Source: Thermoproteota archaeon
GTDB taxonomy: Archaea > Thermoproteota > Thermoprotei_A > Sulfolobales > NBVN01
NCBI GenBank assembly: GCA_030550455.1
Contig: JAUQPH010000001.1
Coordinates: 1-64,000 of the forward strand
DNA: 64,000 bases
Reading direction: 5' to 3'
Shown here: one piece after another, positions 1 through 9,321 of the stretch
How the letters are laid out: every line of letters starts with the position of its first letter
How positions within the stretch are numbered: the first letter of the stretch is position 1
Made by a program: the position numbers and the translations under genes
The notes under the pieces: model-generated
Databases searched by the model: none
Seen by the model: the letters and a program-made list of their open reading frames with translations, nothing else
Told to the model about the DNA's origin: nothing

Positions 1-128
1 GGGAATAACTCCTTCGTATGGACGAGAAACTCCAGAGTCGAGAAACCCTCCTTGCAGAAGCACTCGTAACAGTAACTAGCATACCTCCAAGCACTAGGGT
101 CTCCCCAAGGAAGAACGGCGATCCTCAC
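1..128 (-). CDS. Partial N-terminus of a probable Csx1-like CARF protein
   Basis: The minus strand is open from a GTG at 126-128 to the window edge, giving about 42 residues that begin MRIAVLPWGDPSAWRYASY. A first beta-strand followed by WG(D/N)PxxW resembles the start of Csx1/MJ1666-type CARF proteins, which sense cyclic oligoadenylate made by Cas10 and activate an RNase. A TATA-like stretch lies about 30-45 bp upstream in the divergent gap to cmr2. The position beside a Cas10 gene supports the call, but the domain that would prove it lies outside the window. Confidence 0.45.
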   Translation of the reverse strand, partial: MRIAVLPWGDPSAWRYASYCYECFCKEGFSTLEFLVHTKELF

Positions 129-296
129 TAAATAACCCACTAGTAGTTAGCATAGCCAACTTTAATAAACTTTAGTAAGTTCACGTAGGGAGGTGTAAGA
201 TTCACAAAGGAGTAAATTAGGCTACGTTGAATACACCGTTAAATGAATTAAAGAAGTGCACTAGAGTGTGACATCGCTAGCTCATCTTGAGCGCAG

Positions 297-306
297 TTAA
301 ATTTTA
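297..306 (+). promoter_or_regulatory. TATA box of cmr2-cmr3
   Basis: The AT-rich TTAAATTTTA lies 30-39 bp before the GTG start of cmr2. This is the distance expected for an archaeal promoter whose transcript begins a few bases before the start codon. Confidence 0.45.
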
Positions 307-335
307 CTAATTCGATACTGTACTATGGTGTTATA

Positions 336-3300
336 GTGGTATCAGGAGGCTCTCAAAGCTATGCACCTAAGAGCTTCCTCCGTCTGAAGATCGCTGCTCT
401 TCTTCACGACCCTCCTCACAAGATGTGGGTAATGCGTCAAGGAATAGACCACGAGGAGGAAGCCTGGAAGTTCGCAAGAAAAGTCCTTGAGGGGACTGCG
501 GTCGAGAAATACCTAGAGTACGAAGAGTGGTCTAAAGTCATAGAGGCAGACCGTCTAGCGGCATCGTTCGATAGGTGGCTCCTCCTAGCCGTTGGGGGAG
601 GTAAGGGATTCCTATGGTACGAGTATCTACACAACATATTCGACCCCAGCTGGAGTCACTCCATCCGACCCCCTCAAGGCGTCGACGTCATCTCCAAGTC
701 CGGGGATGCTGCTGCCATAGTGAACTATTATCTAAGAACTGCGGAGAAAGCGCTCGACGGATTCCCCCAGGACAGGCTAGCCGTTACTCTCTACAACGTC
801 CTCTACTTAACCCTCGAGCCTGTGTGGTACTCGCTGAATCTACCGCCCAGCTTGGCGGACACGAGGACACCGACGCACACAGTCTTCGATCACAACTACG
901 CAGTGGCCTCAATGTTGAACGTGGTCTGTAACGGAGAGGTCGGCGGCTACTACGCAATAATAGACTATCCTGGAGTGCAGAAGTTCATAGCGGGAAGAAA
1001 GGCCGGAGACATGTGGGTTTCCAGCTGGATCCTTTCAAACGTAGTGTGGGCGACCGGCTACAGAGTTGCCGAGAGTTGGGGTTTAGACACGGTCCTAACG
1101 CCAACGCCGAGGCTCAATCCGTACGCCTTCAAGGGACTAGTGAACACGATCGCAAAGAGCTCTCTCTACGCGGTAGAGTGTCTTAGTGGAGTGCCGGAGG
1201 AGCTATGTAATCTAGCCTCCAGGGTCTACGGGCTTCCAATAGAGGTCCTATGGAACCAGCCGCTAGTCCCGGCAACGATGTCCCTCGTCCTACCTAGAGC
1301 CTACGCTAACGACGCAGTAGAGGTGTCCGGTAAGTTGCTCGAGGCATTTCGAATGGCCTGGAGGGAGCTGTACGAGTTAGTAAAGGAGAGGCTATGCGAC
1401 AAGGGGAACTATCTAAGCGCTTTCCTCTGTGAGCGCCTCGAGAGCCTAAGTGAGGTAGTCTCGGAGCCACCACAGGGCCTCTCTGTAGCTGTCGTTAACC
1501 TCGAGAAGGTCTACCACGACCTCGAGAAGTGCGTCGTTGAGGGCTCCAGTAGCGCATGCGAGGAGTTAGGCCTCACCGTTGACAGGAAGGCTTTAGAGAA
1601 AGTGGTCAAAGAAGTGACTTCAGGGGACAGCACGAAGGAAGAGAGGGCGATGAGAGAGATAGCGACGAAGCTCCTCTACCACCTAGTCGTAACTAGGGGG
1701 ACAGAGCTAGCCAAGAAGTATGGAGCCGCTGTTAGGGCCACCCCCAGGTCTTTCTGGTACTACTCCGGCGGGAGGCTCGAGAGTGTTGCGGGAGTTGACA
1801 CGAATCACGTGTGTTCGATATGCGGTGACGAGCCGTCGGCTCTAAAGCTAAGCAAGACGTTCAAGTCCGGCGGGAGAGGGCTCGGGGATGACTACTCCGA
1901 TGAGGTTTGGGGCCACATAGAGAAGACCGTTGGGAGAACTCTCACAGAGAAGGAGAGGGCAGAGTTTAGAAAGTTCCTGAAGCCTGGTGAGGTGCTAGGC
2001 CCCTACTGCCTGTTCAAGAGAGCCTCCTACCTCGCCCTACGCAACACGGTCTCCTTTCTCTCGACGGACGACATAGCCCTCGAGGGGATCTCGCAGGCAC
2101 TTCAGGGTGAATTCCAGGTAGTACTCGAGAGGCTGCTTCAAAGCCTTAACGGCATGAACGCGTCACTGGGCAAGTGCAGGGCGTCTGATGTCGTCAGGTA
2201 TCTGTACGCCGGCGGAGAGCATGAAGTGAGGGACATTGGGGAGAAGGCTCTTGAGTGCGGGCTCACTTACGATGAGTTCGTGAGCCGTCTCGAGGATAGT
2301 GTGAGGGAGGCTTGTAAAATCGCTGTGCGGAGTGGCACTGTGAAGAGCGAAGTGCTCGTGGAGTACGCAGTCAAGCTCTTAGGGGTCAATAATGCAATTC
2401 GAGAGCTAATAGAGAGTGGTGGCACAACGACTGCCGTAAACCTTTGCGACATCCTCGTGCCTCAGACCAGCTACGCCATACTCCGCAGTGACGCAGACGA
2501 CGTCGGTAAGCTCATGTCCGGGTGGTCGCCTATAGGCCTCGATAACTATGTCAACACCCTATCAGACCACCTGAGGAAACATGGAGAAGTAATAGGGTCG
2601 GCTGAGGTCCTAGAGAACGCAGAGAGAAGCTATAGAGCCAGCTTAGAGCTCTCGAGAGCCGTAGGTCTTGGGGATAGAGTGGCAGTCTCACCAGCGTGGC
2701 ATAATGCCGTATCGCTCTCGCTAATGCTTACAGCAGTCGAGGACTACATAACCATCAATCGCTGGGGAGGCATGCTGGTGTACAGCGGTGGTGATGACGT
2801 CTTGGCCCTTCTCCCCGTACATTCTGCCTTAGCCGTGGCACGTGATATACGAAAGAACTTCACCGGAGACTACTTCAGGAGGGTCGGCAACGTCGTTGTT
2901 ACTTCGACCTTAGTGACCGGTAGGAGCACTAGCCTGAGGTTCGTGAACCTCAAAGACCTTATGAGTCAAGAGATGTGGGAAGCGTACGAACTACTCGAGT
3001 CATTCCCCAAGAGGGTTACTTGGGCCTGGGAGGATCGTCAGGATCGGATAGATGCGAGAAAGGACTCCATCGTTCTATCGGACAGTAGGTCCGGGGCTAT
3101 CGCCGTGCTTCCGAATTACGTTCGCGACCACAAATCCGTTGTTTATGATTCGTACGACCTCGTCCTAAACCTCCTCCTCTCCGTAGCGTCCGGGCTCCTC
3201 TCTAAGAACGTCCCGGAAGACTTCGAGAAGTTCGTCAGTGTAGCATTCGACGTCCTGAAAAGCGAGGACCTAGAGACGATCGCTAGGTACGTCCTGAGGA

Positions 3301-3473
3301 GGAACGTGAGGTTGAGAGACGAGAACTTTAGGGAAAAGCTTGTCGACCAGTTAACACGCTTCCCACACGGTATGCGGGGTTACGTTGGAGACTCTAGGAG
3401 GCGTGCTGACGTGAGGGTTTTCCCGTTCGAGATTTACGTAAGGACCTTAAGAGTGGTGAGGAGATACCTATGA
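336..3473 (+). CDS. cmr2: Cas10/Cmr2, type III-B large subunit (HD nuclease plus cyclase-type Palm)
   Basis: This is the large subunit of the Cmr RNA-targeting complex. The 1045 residues begin with an HD nuclease motif, LLHDPPHK (H24, D25). A Cmr2-typical segment IDYPGVQKFI...GDMWVSSW follows near 210-230, then a zinc-binding CSICG near 491, and the Palm motif YSGGDD with GGDD at about 818-821. An intact HD motif points to target-activated DNA cleavage and an intact GGDD to cyclic oligoadenylate synthesis. Both activities are family knowledge, not shown here. The length is normal for Cmr2. The GTG start sits about 30 bp after a TATA box. The stop overlaps the start of cmr3 by 4 bp, so the two are translationally coupled. 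A CARF gene diverges from it at the window edge. Confidence 0.93.
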   Translation: MVSGGSQSYAPKSFLRLKIAALLHDPPHKMWVMRQGIDHEEEAWKFARKVLEGTAVEKYLEYEEWSKVIEADRLAASFDRWLLLAVGGGKGFLWYEYLHNIFDPSWSHSIRPPQGVDVISKSGDAAAIVNYYLRTAEKALDGFPQDRLAVTLYNVLYLTLEPVWYSLNLPPSLADTRTPTHTVFDHNYAVASMLNVVCNGEVGGYYAIIDYPGVQKFIAGRKAGDMWVSSWILSNVVWATGYRVAESWGLDTVLTPTPRLNPYAFKGLVNTIAKSSLYAVECLSGVPEELCNLASRVYGLPIEVLWNQPLVPATMSLVLPRAYANDAVEVSGKLLEAFRMAWRELYELVKERLCDKGNYLSAFLCERLESLSEVVSEPPQGLSVAVVNLEKVYHDLEKCVVEGSSSACEELGLTVDRKALEKVVKEVTSGDSTKEERAMREIATKLLYHLVVTRGTELAKKYGAAVRATPRSFWYYSGGRLESVAGVDTNHVCSICGDEPSALKLSKTFKSGGRGLGDDYSDEVWGHIEKTVGRTLTEKERAEFRKFLKPGEVLGPYCLFKRASYLALRNTVSFLSTDDIALEGISQALQGEFQVVLERLLQSLNGMNASLGKCRASDVVRYLYAGGEHEVRDIGEKALECGLTYDEFVSRLEDSVREACKIAVRSGTVKSEVLVEYAVKLLGVNNAIRELIESGGTTTAVNLCDILVPQTSYAILRSDADDVGKLMSGWSPIGLDNYVNTLSDHLRKHGEVIGSAEVLENAERSYRASLELSRAVGLGDRVAVSPAWHNAVSLSLMLTAVEDYITINRWGGMLVYSGGDDVLALLPVHSALAVARDIRKNFTGDYFRRVGNVVVTSTLVTGRSTSLRFVNLKDLMSQEMWEAYELLESFPKRVTWAWEDRQDRIDARKDSIVLSDSRSGAIAVLPNYVRDHKSVVYDSYDLVLNLLLSVASGLLSKNVPEDFEKFVSVAFDVLKSEDLETIARYVLRRNVRLRDENFREKLVDQLTRFPHGMRGYVGDSRRRADVRVFPFEIYVRTLRVVRRYL

Positions 3474-4573
3474 CGCTCAAGCTCCTCGTCATAGAGCCGG
3501 TAGAGCCCCTGGCCCTCTCTAGGACTCCGATATCGGGTCCTGAACATCTGGGGGCGAGAGCGACGGTCTTCCACATTCCGCAGCCGACCACCGTGCTGGG
3601 AGCCATAGGGGCGGCTCTCGAAGTGCACGTGAGCTATGGCCTGGACGTCGGAAGGCTGGAGGACGTGAAAGCCGTTGCCACCAAGGTCTCCGAGAGACTC
3701 TCGTGCGGAGAACCCATGTTGATAGGTCCCCTACTTGCATCCAAGGACCTGACAGAGCTTTACGTACCGGTTGGACGTGACCTATACGCGTCCGTGAGGC
3801 TTATAGAGAAGGTCCTGAGGTTAGAGCACCGGATTCCGCACTTAGACCTAGGTCCATGCTACGAGAGCCCTGGAGCGTGCGTAGAGCCATCTATTCACTC
3901 ACGGGTTGGGATTGCGCTCGAGCGGAGGGGTGAGGTCGGAGAGAAGGTTGTTAAGCTAGGACACATGTACAGATACTCCGTGGTAGTATATCGCGACACT
4001 TCGACTGAAGTACCAACACCACACAGCTCTGTTTACGCTTTAAACTGTAACGGTGACTTAGACAGTGTCGTTAGGGTGGGTGGAGAAGGTAGAGTAGCTA
4101 GGTTGTACACGGAGGCTAGGGTTCCGCAAGCTCTAGACAAGCTGGCGAACCCTGCGACGCGCTTAGAGCCTGGAGTCTACCTGTCCGTTGGATACATCCC
4201 GATAGTACCCAAGTCCCAACGCGTCCTCGGCTTAAAATTGGAGGAGTTCCACGGCCTCGAGTTCCTAGAGGAAGAGAGCGACGTGATGGGGTTACCTCAA
4301 GTCGGGGGGGCTCCACCAAAGGTGAGAATAGAGAGGCTGGGGCTAGGCTTCTCCGAGTCTCAGGGTACTAGGAGGCCTCAGCTGCTAGCACTACCACCGG
4401 CGACTCTCCTGAGGGTTGGGAAGGCTAGAAAGAGCATCTCAAGTGTAGACACTATCATGACCTTGTGGAAAATCGGCTACTCCTCTATGTACAAGTTGCC
4501 GGCGGTCTATGCGGCTGACTACCGTAGGGAAGACCGAAAGGTCGATGTTAGTCGCGGAGAGGCAGTTACTTGA
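3470..4573 (+). CDS. cmr3: Cmr3, type III-B RAMP subunit
   Basis: The 367-residue protein opens with LLVIEPVEPLALSRTPI and HIPQPTTVLGAIGAAL, the Cmr3 N-terminal pattern (Cas5-like RAMP). Its C-terminal half has the matching LLALPPATLLRVG region and a GYSSMYKLP end. Cmr3 binds Cmr2 and the 5' tag of the crRNA at the foot of the complex. It overlaps cmr2 by ATGA and is the last gene of this two-gene transcript. It converges on cmr6 47 bp away. The other four Cmr subunits are encoded on the opposite strand. Confidence 0.87.
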   Translation: MTLKLLVIEPVEPLALSRTPISGPEHLGARATVFHIPQPTTVLGAIGAALEVHVSYGLDVGRLEDVKAVATKVSERLSCGEPMLIGPLLASKDLTELYVPVGRDLYASVRLIEKVLRLEHRIPHLDLGPCYESPGACVEPSIHSRVGIALERRGEVGEKVVKLGHMYRYSVVVYRDTSTEVPTPHSSVYALNCNGDLDSVVRVGGEGRVARLYTEARVPQALDKLANPATRLEPGVYLSVGYIPIVPKSQRVLGLKLEEFHGLEFLEEESDVMGLPQVGGAPPKVRIERLGLGFSESQGTRRPQLLALPPATLLRVGKARKSISSVDTIMTLWKIGYSSMYKLPAVYAADYRREDRKVDVSRGEAVT

Positions 4574-4620
4574 AGATAAAATAAAATAACCATTCGAATT
4601 TTTAGATTTAGAGAAAGTGG
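4574..4620. terminator. Bidirectional AT-rich terminator region between cmr3 and cmr6
   Basis: The 47-bp gap between convergent cmr3 and cmr6 has a T-run (GAATTTTTAG) reading rightward and an A-rich block (AAAATAAAAT) that is T-rich reading leftward. This fits the U-rich termination usual in archaea. There is no clear hairpin. Confidence 0.35.
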
Positions 4621-5490
4621 TTAAGCTCTATAGTACTGAGCTGTCGTACTCGGCTTCTGACTCCCACTGTGTCGCTCCACTTTGAGTCTTCCGTATCCAA
4701 CCGTGGTTTTTGCTCCAACGCCCGCGCTCAGGGCCTTAGAAATCTCGTTGACTACCTTAACGCTCGTCTCAGTTCTGACCTCCCGGTCTATCGCTATTAG
4801 GAACCTAAAGGTCACTTCTGGTGAGACTGTTAGGAAGACTATCGGGACTGGTGAGGCGCTAGCTTCGTCAATTGCGTACCTTGCCTCGGAGTAGTGCGGT
4901 GTAAGTACGTCTGGCTCCACTAGGTGCTTTCCTCCGCAGGACACCGGGTAAGCATCAGTGAACAGGACTACACCCTCCGAGCTTTGAGTCCCGTACAGCT
5001 CGTAAGCCTTCAATCCATCTACCCCTACATTGTTGAGCTCGAAGTAAGCGCGGGCTCTACCCTTGAGAGACGAAGATGGGATAAACGGGACGTTCAACAT
5101 TGGGTCCCAGGCGATAGATATTTCTAGTGGGAATATGGGGTTACGCGTATCGATCACGAGCCTACTGACAGTAGTCAGCCTCATGTCGAAGATGTGGTGG
5201 GCTTCAGCTAGGGAACTAGCAATCGTGTCTAGCCTCTTTGAGGTCTCAGTAAGAATTTCGGAAAGTTTACTGCATTCGAACGCTCTATAGATGGCCTCGG
5301 ATACTAAGCGGCTAAAGTGCGCTATGTAGTCGTCCACCCTCGTCTTCAAGTAGCACTCAACGAAAGCTCTAGATGTAGCGCTAACCACGTTAACCCTCGC
5401 CGGGTCCAGCCTAACCTCCTCGATGCACTTCTTCAAGACCTCCTCAACTCTCGATATCTTCTGCTTGCCTGCCTTCATGGTTCCACACAT
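4621..5490 (-). CDS. cmr6: Cmr6, type III-B RAMP subunit
   Basis: The 289-residue RAMP protein carries FIPSSSLKGRARAYF (the family's SSLKG motif) near 140 and the C-terminal glycine-rich loop GVGAKTTVGYGRLKV near 257-271. This fits the Cmr6 family, the subunit capping the head of the Cmr filament. The start lies inside the 3' end of cmr1 (47-bp overlap). A second in-frame ATG four codons later is an alternative start. It is last in the cmr4-cmr5-cmr1-cmr6 order, which itself helps assign it. Confidence 0.85.
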   Translation of the reverse strand: MCGTMKAGKQKISRVEEVLKKCIEEVRLDPARVNVVSATSRAFVECYLKTRVDDYIAHFSRLVSEAIYRAFECSKLSEILTETSKRLDTIASSLAEAHHIFDMRLTTVSRLVIDTRNPIFPLEISIAWDPMLNVPFIPSSSLKGRARAYFELNNVGVDGLKAYELYGTQSSEGVVLFTDAYPVSCGGKHLVEPDVLTPHYSEARYAIDEASASPVPIVFLTVSPEVTFRFLIAIDREVRTETSVKVVNEISKALSAGVGAKTTVGYGRLKVERHSGSQKPSTTAQYYRA

Positions 5491-6808
5491 ACTCCATCTC
5501 TTTCCCCACCCCGATCTTGCTTAGGTACTCCAAGAATTCCTTGTTGAATACGGAGTAGGCGTTAACTATAGCCATGCCATCCACCCATTTGAGTCTCTGG
5601 CCACTTCTACCCCCACGCCACTCGACCTTCTTTGGCCAGTCTCCTGAGAGAAAGACTGACACGAAAGCTCCCTTGCCAAACAGATTATCGTCGGTGTGGA
5701 ACGCGAGAAGTACCGGGGAGGCGCGCCTACTAACTTCGGTACGGTAACCGGTCCCCCTTTGTTCCCTCGGTAAGCCTAGAAACCACGCGTCCAGATTGTG
5801 CCTGAGGTCGTCTCTGCACTTCGGGGTTCCGTAGAGTACGGAGCACCTCTCGCTTCTAAGGAAGAAGTTGTGGACTCTCATGAACATTTTCATGAACATT
5901 TGGCGGTCAGCGTCTCTCACTACATACGCTTTAGTAACTGGCACCTTGGCACCCGGTTCTCGTGATACTGACTTCTTGTTGGAGACGACCGGAAATGGTG
6001 GTAGCTGAATTCCCTCGTCCGAAACAGCTTTTTCCTTTAAGCTGTACTTTTCCACTAAACGCGAGTCCTTCACTATTTCCTCGCAGTCTTCGTAAATCTT
6101 GTCGAAAAGCTTTCTCAGGTCCTTCAGGTTCCACAGCTCTGGTGTCTTCCAAGACTTGGTGGAGATCGAGATTATGTCTAGAGACCCTAATCCCCTCCTC
6201 GAACCCTTTCCAACGCCGGTGAACTGGAGAGCCACCAGGAGGATGCTCAGTGCCGTCTCCAGGTACTTAGGAGCACGTTCGTTGTCCCACTCTACGTGCA
6301 ACTTGAACCTTACCCCCGAGTCTAGTCCCTCGATAGTTTTCTCTTCACCTTCTCCGCCCCTAAGGACTTTGTCGGATGACGTCGCAGAGGCTTCGCTGCC
6401 CGCTCCCCTTTCCCTCCTGCCTAGCGTAAGCAGCCTTACCCTTTGATACTTCTGCAAGTACTTTCCAATATCCTTCGGGCTCACCTCTTTCGGGGGCTCT
6501 ATGTAGAGTGTGAACTTGGATGCGCAGGACTCTCCACCAATGGCCATGCCGAGTCCGAGCATTTCTCCGACGAGCTTAGATATCAGCTTTACTTCATTGG
6601 GGGTCGGCCTCAGGAGTACATGGCTACCTACTCTACCCTTTAAGATCCCATTATCGTATAGAACCCCGCCAAGGAAGGCTCTCGCCCACCACCTCCAGAG
6701 ACCTTTGACTTCAGTTGGTCTAAGCCCACGGGGGTCGGCTAACTCCGGTCTATACCAACCCACGAGGAGGGGTGTAGAGTTCTCCAGAACTATTTCTAAC
6801 TTCCCCAA
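5444..6808 (-). CDS. cmr1: Cmr1, type III-B RAMP subunit
   Basis: The 454-residue protein has an N-terminal RAMP ferredoxin-like fold with STPLLVGWYRPE and RPTEVKGLWRWWARAFLGG, the hallmark Cmr1 motif (EVKGLWRWWxR). A glycine-rich loop GVGKGSRRGLGSLDI lies near 198-212 and a second RAMP-like half follows. Cmr1 sits at the head of the Cmr backbone and contacts the 3' end of the target RNA. It lies 19 bp after cmr5 and overlaps cmr6. Confidence 0.9.
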   Translation of the reverse strand: MGKLEIVLENSTPLLVGWYRPELADPRGLRPTEVKGLWRWWARAFLGGVLYDNGILKGRVGSHVLLRPTPNEVKLISKLVGEMLGLGMAIGGESCASKFTLYIEPPKEVSPKDIGKYLQKYQRVRLLTLGRRERGAGSEASATSSDKVLRGGEGEEKTIEGLDSGVRFKLHVEWDNERAPKYLETALSILLVALQFTGVGKGSRRGLGSLDIISISTKSWKTPELWNLKDLRKLFDKIYEDCEEIVKDSRLVEKYSLKEKAVSDEGIQLPPFPVVSNKKSVSREPGAKVPVTKAYVVRDADRQMFMKMFMRVHNFFLRSERCSVLYGTPKCRDDLRHNLDAWFLGLPREQRGTGYRTEVSRRASPVLLAFHTDDNLFGKGAFVSVFLSGDWPKKVEWRGGRSGQRLKWVDGMAIVNAYSVFNKEFLEYLSKIGVGKEMEYVWNHEGRQAEDIES

Positions 6809-6827
6809 GACCAGGACACCGCTCGGT

Positions 6828-7295
6828 CTACTTGGTTACGTACGCTTCTGCGAACCTCTTGATCCACTCAGCGACCTCTAGTGCCCTGGCGTTGACTAGA
6901 GGGTCTTTGAGCGATACTTCTACAAGCTCTTTGAGGGGGTCTTCTGCGGTCTTGATGGTCACACCACAGGTCTTCATGGCGAACGCCAGGAGCGCTCCGT
7001 AGAGTACGTAGCCGGACTCCTCGTCCGCCATGTTCTTTACGTGTTCCTGGACTTTCTTGCTCAAGTCCGAGCAATCGCTAGCTTCGAGGCCTAGCCTGAA
7101 CGTTGCTTCACTGCTTCTCGATGCTATGTAAACTATCGAGTATGCTAGTCCACGCGTGAATACTAGGGTAGGGAGATCTCTGGCCCTACTCCTAAACGAG
7201 CTCAGGCGGCCCTCGTAGGGGCCGAACTCTCTCTTATACGTGCTAACGCACTCAGCGATAGTCTTTACTACATCTACTGTTGACAATAGGCTCAC
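6828..7295 (-). CDS. cmr5: Cmr5, type III-B small subunit (Cas11 class)
   Basis: This is a 155-residue, mostly helical protein. It is recognised from its size, the regularly spaced hydrophobic helices, the segment LPTLVFTRGLAYSIVY typical of Cmr5, and its place between cmr4 and cmr1. Cmr5 lines the inner belly of the Cmr filament along the crRNA-target duplex. It overlaps the end of cmr4 by 4 bp. Confidence 0.85.
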   Translation of the reverse strand: MSLLSTVDVVKTIAECVSTYKREFGPYEGRLSSFRSRARDLPTLVFTRGLAYSIVYIASRSSEATFRLGLEASDCSDLSKKVQEHVKNMADEESGYVLYGALLAFAMKTCGVTIKTAEDPLKELVEVSLKDPLVNARALEVAEWIKRFAEAYVTK

Positions 7296-8182
7296 CCAGT
7301 CTGCGAGTAGAGGTAGAGCTTAACGAGACCCCGCCCTATAGTCTCCTTGCCACCCACGAACATGACCTTGCCGTCGACCTCCCTCTTGAATACGTCAAAG
7401 CAGGAGACTTCTTCACCACCAGAGGTCTTGATCCTGCGATCGGTACATAAGACTAGGGACGCTAGTACTGTTTCTGCGGGTATATACTCTTCGCTCCAGG
7501 GACCTTCCTCAACGGTCTTAGTTGTTCTATTCAGCCTGACTCTGTACTGTATCAGCATGCTCCTATTCACTACGGTTAGCGAGAGGTTACCGCTATCAGG
7601 AACTAGGACCAAGCCCTTACTCATCACTCTCTCTAGGATCTCTTGTGGGAGGAGCTTACTCATCTTCAGCTTTTCGATCAGCCCGCCCTCGCGTTCGGCT
7701 CGGACATCTAGCTCGTTAATTAGTAGCTTTCCGTTGTAGAGGACTCTCTCGTTGGTGACGAGGGCTACTCCACTGTTTAGTTTCTCCGCAAGCTCTTGGA
7801 GCTCTTTATCTGGTAACTCCTCTTGGACTCCGACCACATGTAGATAACTCATTAAGCCTTCGAGTAAGTGCGGTGAAGTAACGTAGGTATAGACTCCGCT
7901 AACGACTCTAACTGGGACTAGGACTAGCTTGGCGTCAGTAAACGAAATACTGGACTGCTTTACCTCTTCCGCCTCGAGCTTCCCAGGGTCGGGGCCTAGG
8001 CATCGATCGACATCCCGAAACCAGCTTTTTACGGCACCCTTCAGGCTACTCGACCATACTGATGGAAACCCAAACTCGTCTCGCTGTACGGGTAAATCAA
8101 CGTGGACACCGTAACCGCGACCTACTCCAACATGAACGGGGGTGATAGCTCTCATGTACATTAGAATCCTACTTTTATACAT
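7292..8182 (-). CDS. cmr4: Cmr4, type III-B backbone and target-RNA slicing subunit
   Basis: This Cas7-like RAMP begins MYKSRILMYMRAITPVHVG and has PVQRDEFGFPSVWSSSLKGA, the Cmr4 signature. The aspartate of DEFGFP lies in the loop region that in the family carries the RNA-slicing residue. The open frame extends 11 codons further upstream, to 8215. The ATG at 8180-8182 is preferred because GGAGGT lies 6 nt before it. It is the first gene of cmr4-5-1-6, which has its own promoter at about 8215-8228. Confidence 0.88.
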   Translation of the reverse strand: MYKSRILMYMRAITPVHVGVGRGYGVHVDLPVQRDEFGFPSVWSSSLKGAVKSWFRDVDRCLGPDPGKLEAEEVKQSSISFTDAKLVLVPVRVVSGVYTYVTSPHLLEGLMSYLHVVGVQEELPDKELQELAEKLNSGVALVTNERVLYNGKLLINELDVRAEREGGLIEKLKMSKLLPQEILERVMSKGLVLVPDSGNLSLTVVNRSMLIQYRVRLNRTTKTVEEGPWSEEYIPAETVLASLVLCTDRRIKTSGGEEVSCFDVFKREVDGKVMFVGGKETIGRGLVKLYLYSQTG

Positions 8183-8214
8183 AGTACAACCTCCACCGTA
8201 AACTTCCGCTAACA

Positions 8215-8228
8215 CATTTTAAATTTAG
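8215..8228 (-). promoter_or_regulatory. TATA region of cmr4-5-1-6
   Basis: Read on the minus strand this is CTAAATTTAAAATG, a BRE/TATA-like block about 35-45 bp before the chosen cmr4 ATG. Confidence 0.4.
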
Positions 8229-8409
8229 ACTAACGTAGATGCTCGCACCATATCGTGCTCGACTTACTACAGCTAGGGCACATCTGAGTCAGTTCCAGTA
8301 TTGGGTCTTTACGTACTTCTAGGTTCACCGCTCTGACCCACAATCAGTAAGCAGTATCTCCTTCAGTAAGGTAACACCTCTAGTCAGGTATGAGAGATAC
8401 CTAAGGCGT

Positions 8410-9321
8410 TCACCGTCTTGAGCTGAGTGAGTTCTCTGGAGAGGTTTGCTCGGTTTTTGGACTCTTCGTTGTTAGACCTGTTATTGCTATGTGTCCTAGA
8501 CCGATCCCTCTCGATCTTCCGACTCCTGTGAGTTCTGCTAAAGCGAGTAGTTTTGCGATAGTCTTGTGGAACTTTGGTTTAGCTATTGATTTGTAGATTA
8601 CCCAGCCCGTGAAGCCTCTGGCCTTTCTCAGTCTCTCTTTTTCGTCTTTGCCGACTATGACGGTTTCTGGCTTGATCCTGTAGTCTAGTTCGGCTAGTAC
8701 GAGGTCTACTTGTCTCCCAAGTATGTACGGTGCCCACTCACTCTGCTTTCCGATTTTGTGTTCTGGCTCTGCGAAGGTGTTCCACATCTTCAGTAGGTGG
8801 GAGAATATTAGGGATGGTTGAGGAATTAGCTTGTGCATAGAGCTAACTTTTCTAGCTAGTGGTGGTGGACTCATAAGCTTCGAGCTTAGAACTGTTGGAG
8901 TAAGAAAAGATATCTTAAAGTTTACTGGTAGGTCTATGTCTAAGCTCTCTAGTGTTACCACACTAAACTCTACGAACTCAACGGCAAACCTTCCGTAAGT
9001 TGATGTACACAGGAAGCTTGCGAGCCCGGATGAGCTTACTCTCTCTAAAAACTCCGGTGTAGAGTCTATAACTGAGACTCTCCCTGTGTAAGTCTTACCG
9101 GCTCTCAAGCGTATTGGGTTCTCACTTTGAGTTGTAGAGTAGAGAGGTCTACTGCCGTCGAAGAGCATAGATATGGAGGTATTGGAGAGACCGTTCAAGA
9201 CCTTTCTCGGTACTACTCCCTCGAGGCAGTACTTCAAGACCTTAGAGGTTAAAGGAGGGGCTATACAGTCAGTAAGAGGTCTAACTAGGACTTTGGCTAC
9301 TAGTACTAACACTCGCACCAC
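8410..9321 (-). CDS. cas6: Cas6, CRISPR pre-crRNA endoribonuclease
   Basis: The 303-residue RAMP ends in the Cas6 glycine-rich signature GVGRSRGIGLGHI (about 271-283), preceded by LLALAELT. Cas6 cuts the long array transcript within each repeat, leaving an 8-nt 5' handle. Here that would be ATTGAAAG, the last 8 nt of the repeat. The active site of archaeal Cas6 varies and cannot be assigned by eye. It is the last gene of csa1-cas1-cas2-cas4-csa3-cas6 and its GTG start lies inside the end of csa3 (41-bp overlap). It is the only cas6 in the window and presumably serves both effector complexes. Confidence 0.88.
   Translation of the reverse strand: MVRVLVLVAKVLVRPLTDCIAPPLTSKVLKYCLEGVVPRKVLNGLSNTSISMLFDGSRPLYSTTQSENPIRLRAGKTYTGRVSVIDSTPEFLERVSSSGLASFLCTSTYGRFAVEFVEFSVVTLESLDIDLPVNFKISFLTPTVLSSKLMSPPPLARKVSSMHKLIPQPSLIFSHLLKMWNTFAEPEHKIGKQSEWAPYILGRQVDLVLAELDYRIKPETVIVGKDEKERLRKARGFTGWVIYKSIAKPKFHKTIAKLLALAELTGVGRSRGIGLGHIAITGLTTKSPKTEQTSPENSLSSRR

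Noticed and set aside
614-931. Open frames overlapping cmr2, and similar antisense frames over most genes (for example 11336-11839, 20048-20461, 62335-62845).
   Set aside because: They are shadows of well-supported genes in other frames, with low-complexity Ser/Leu/Arg composition and no ribosome sites.
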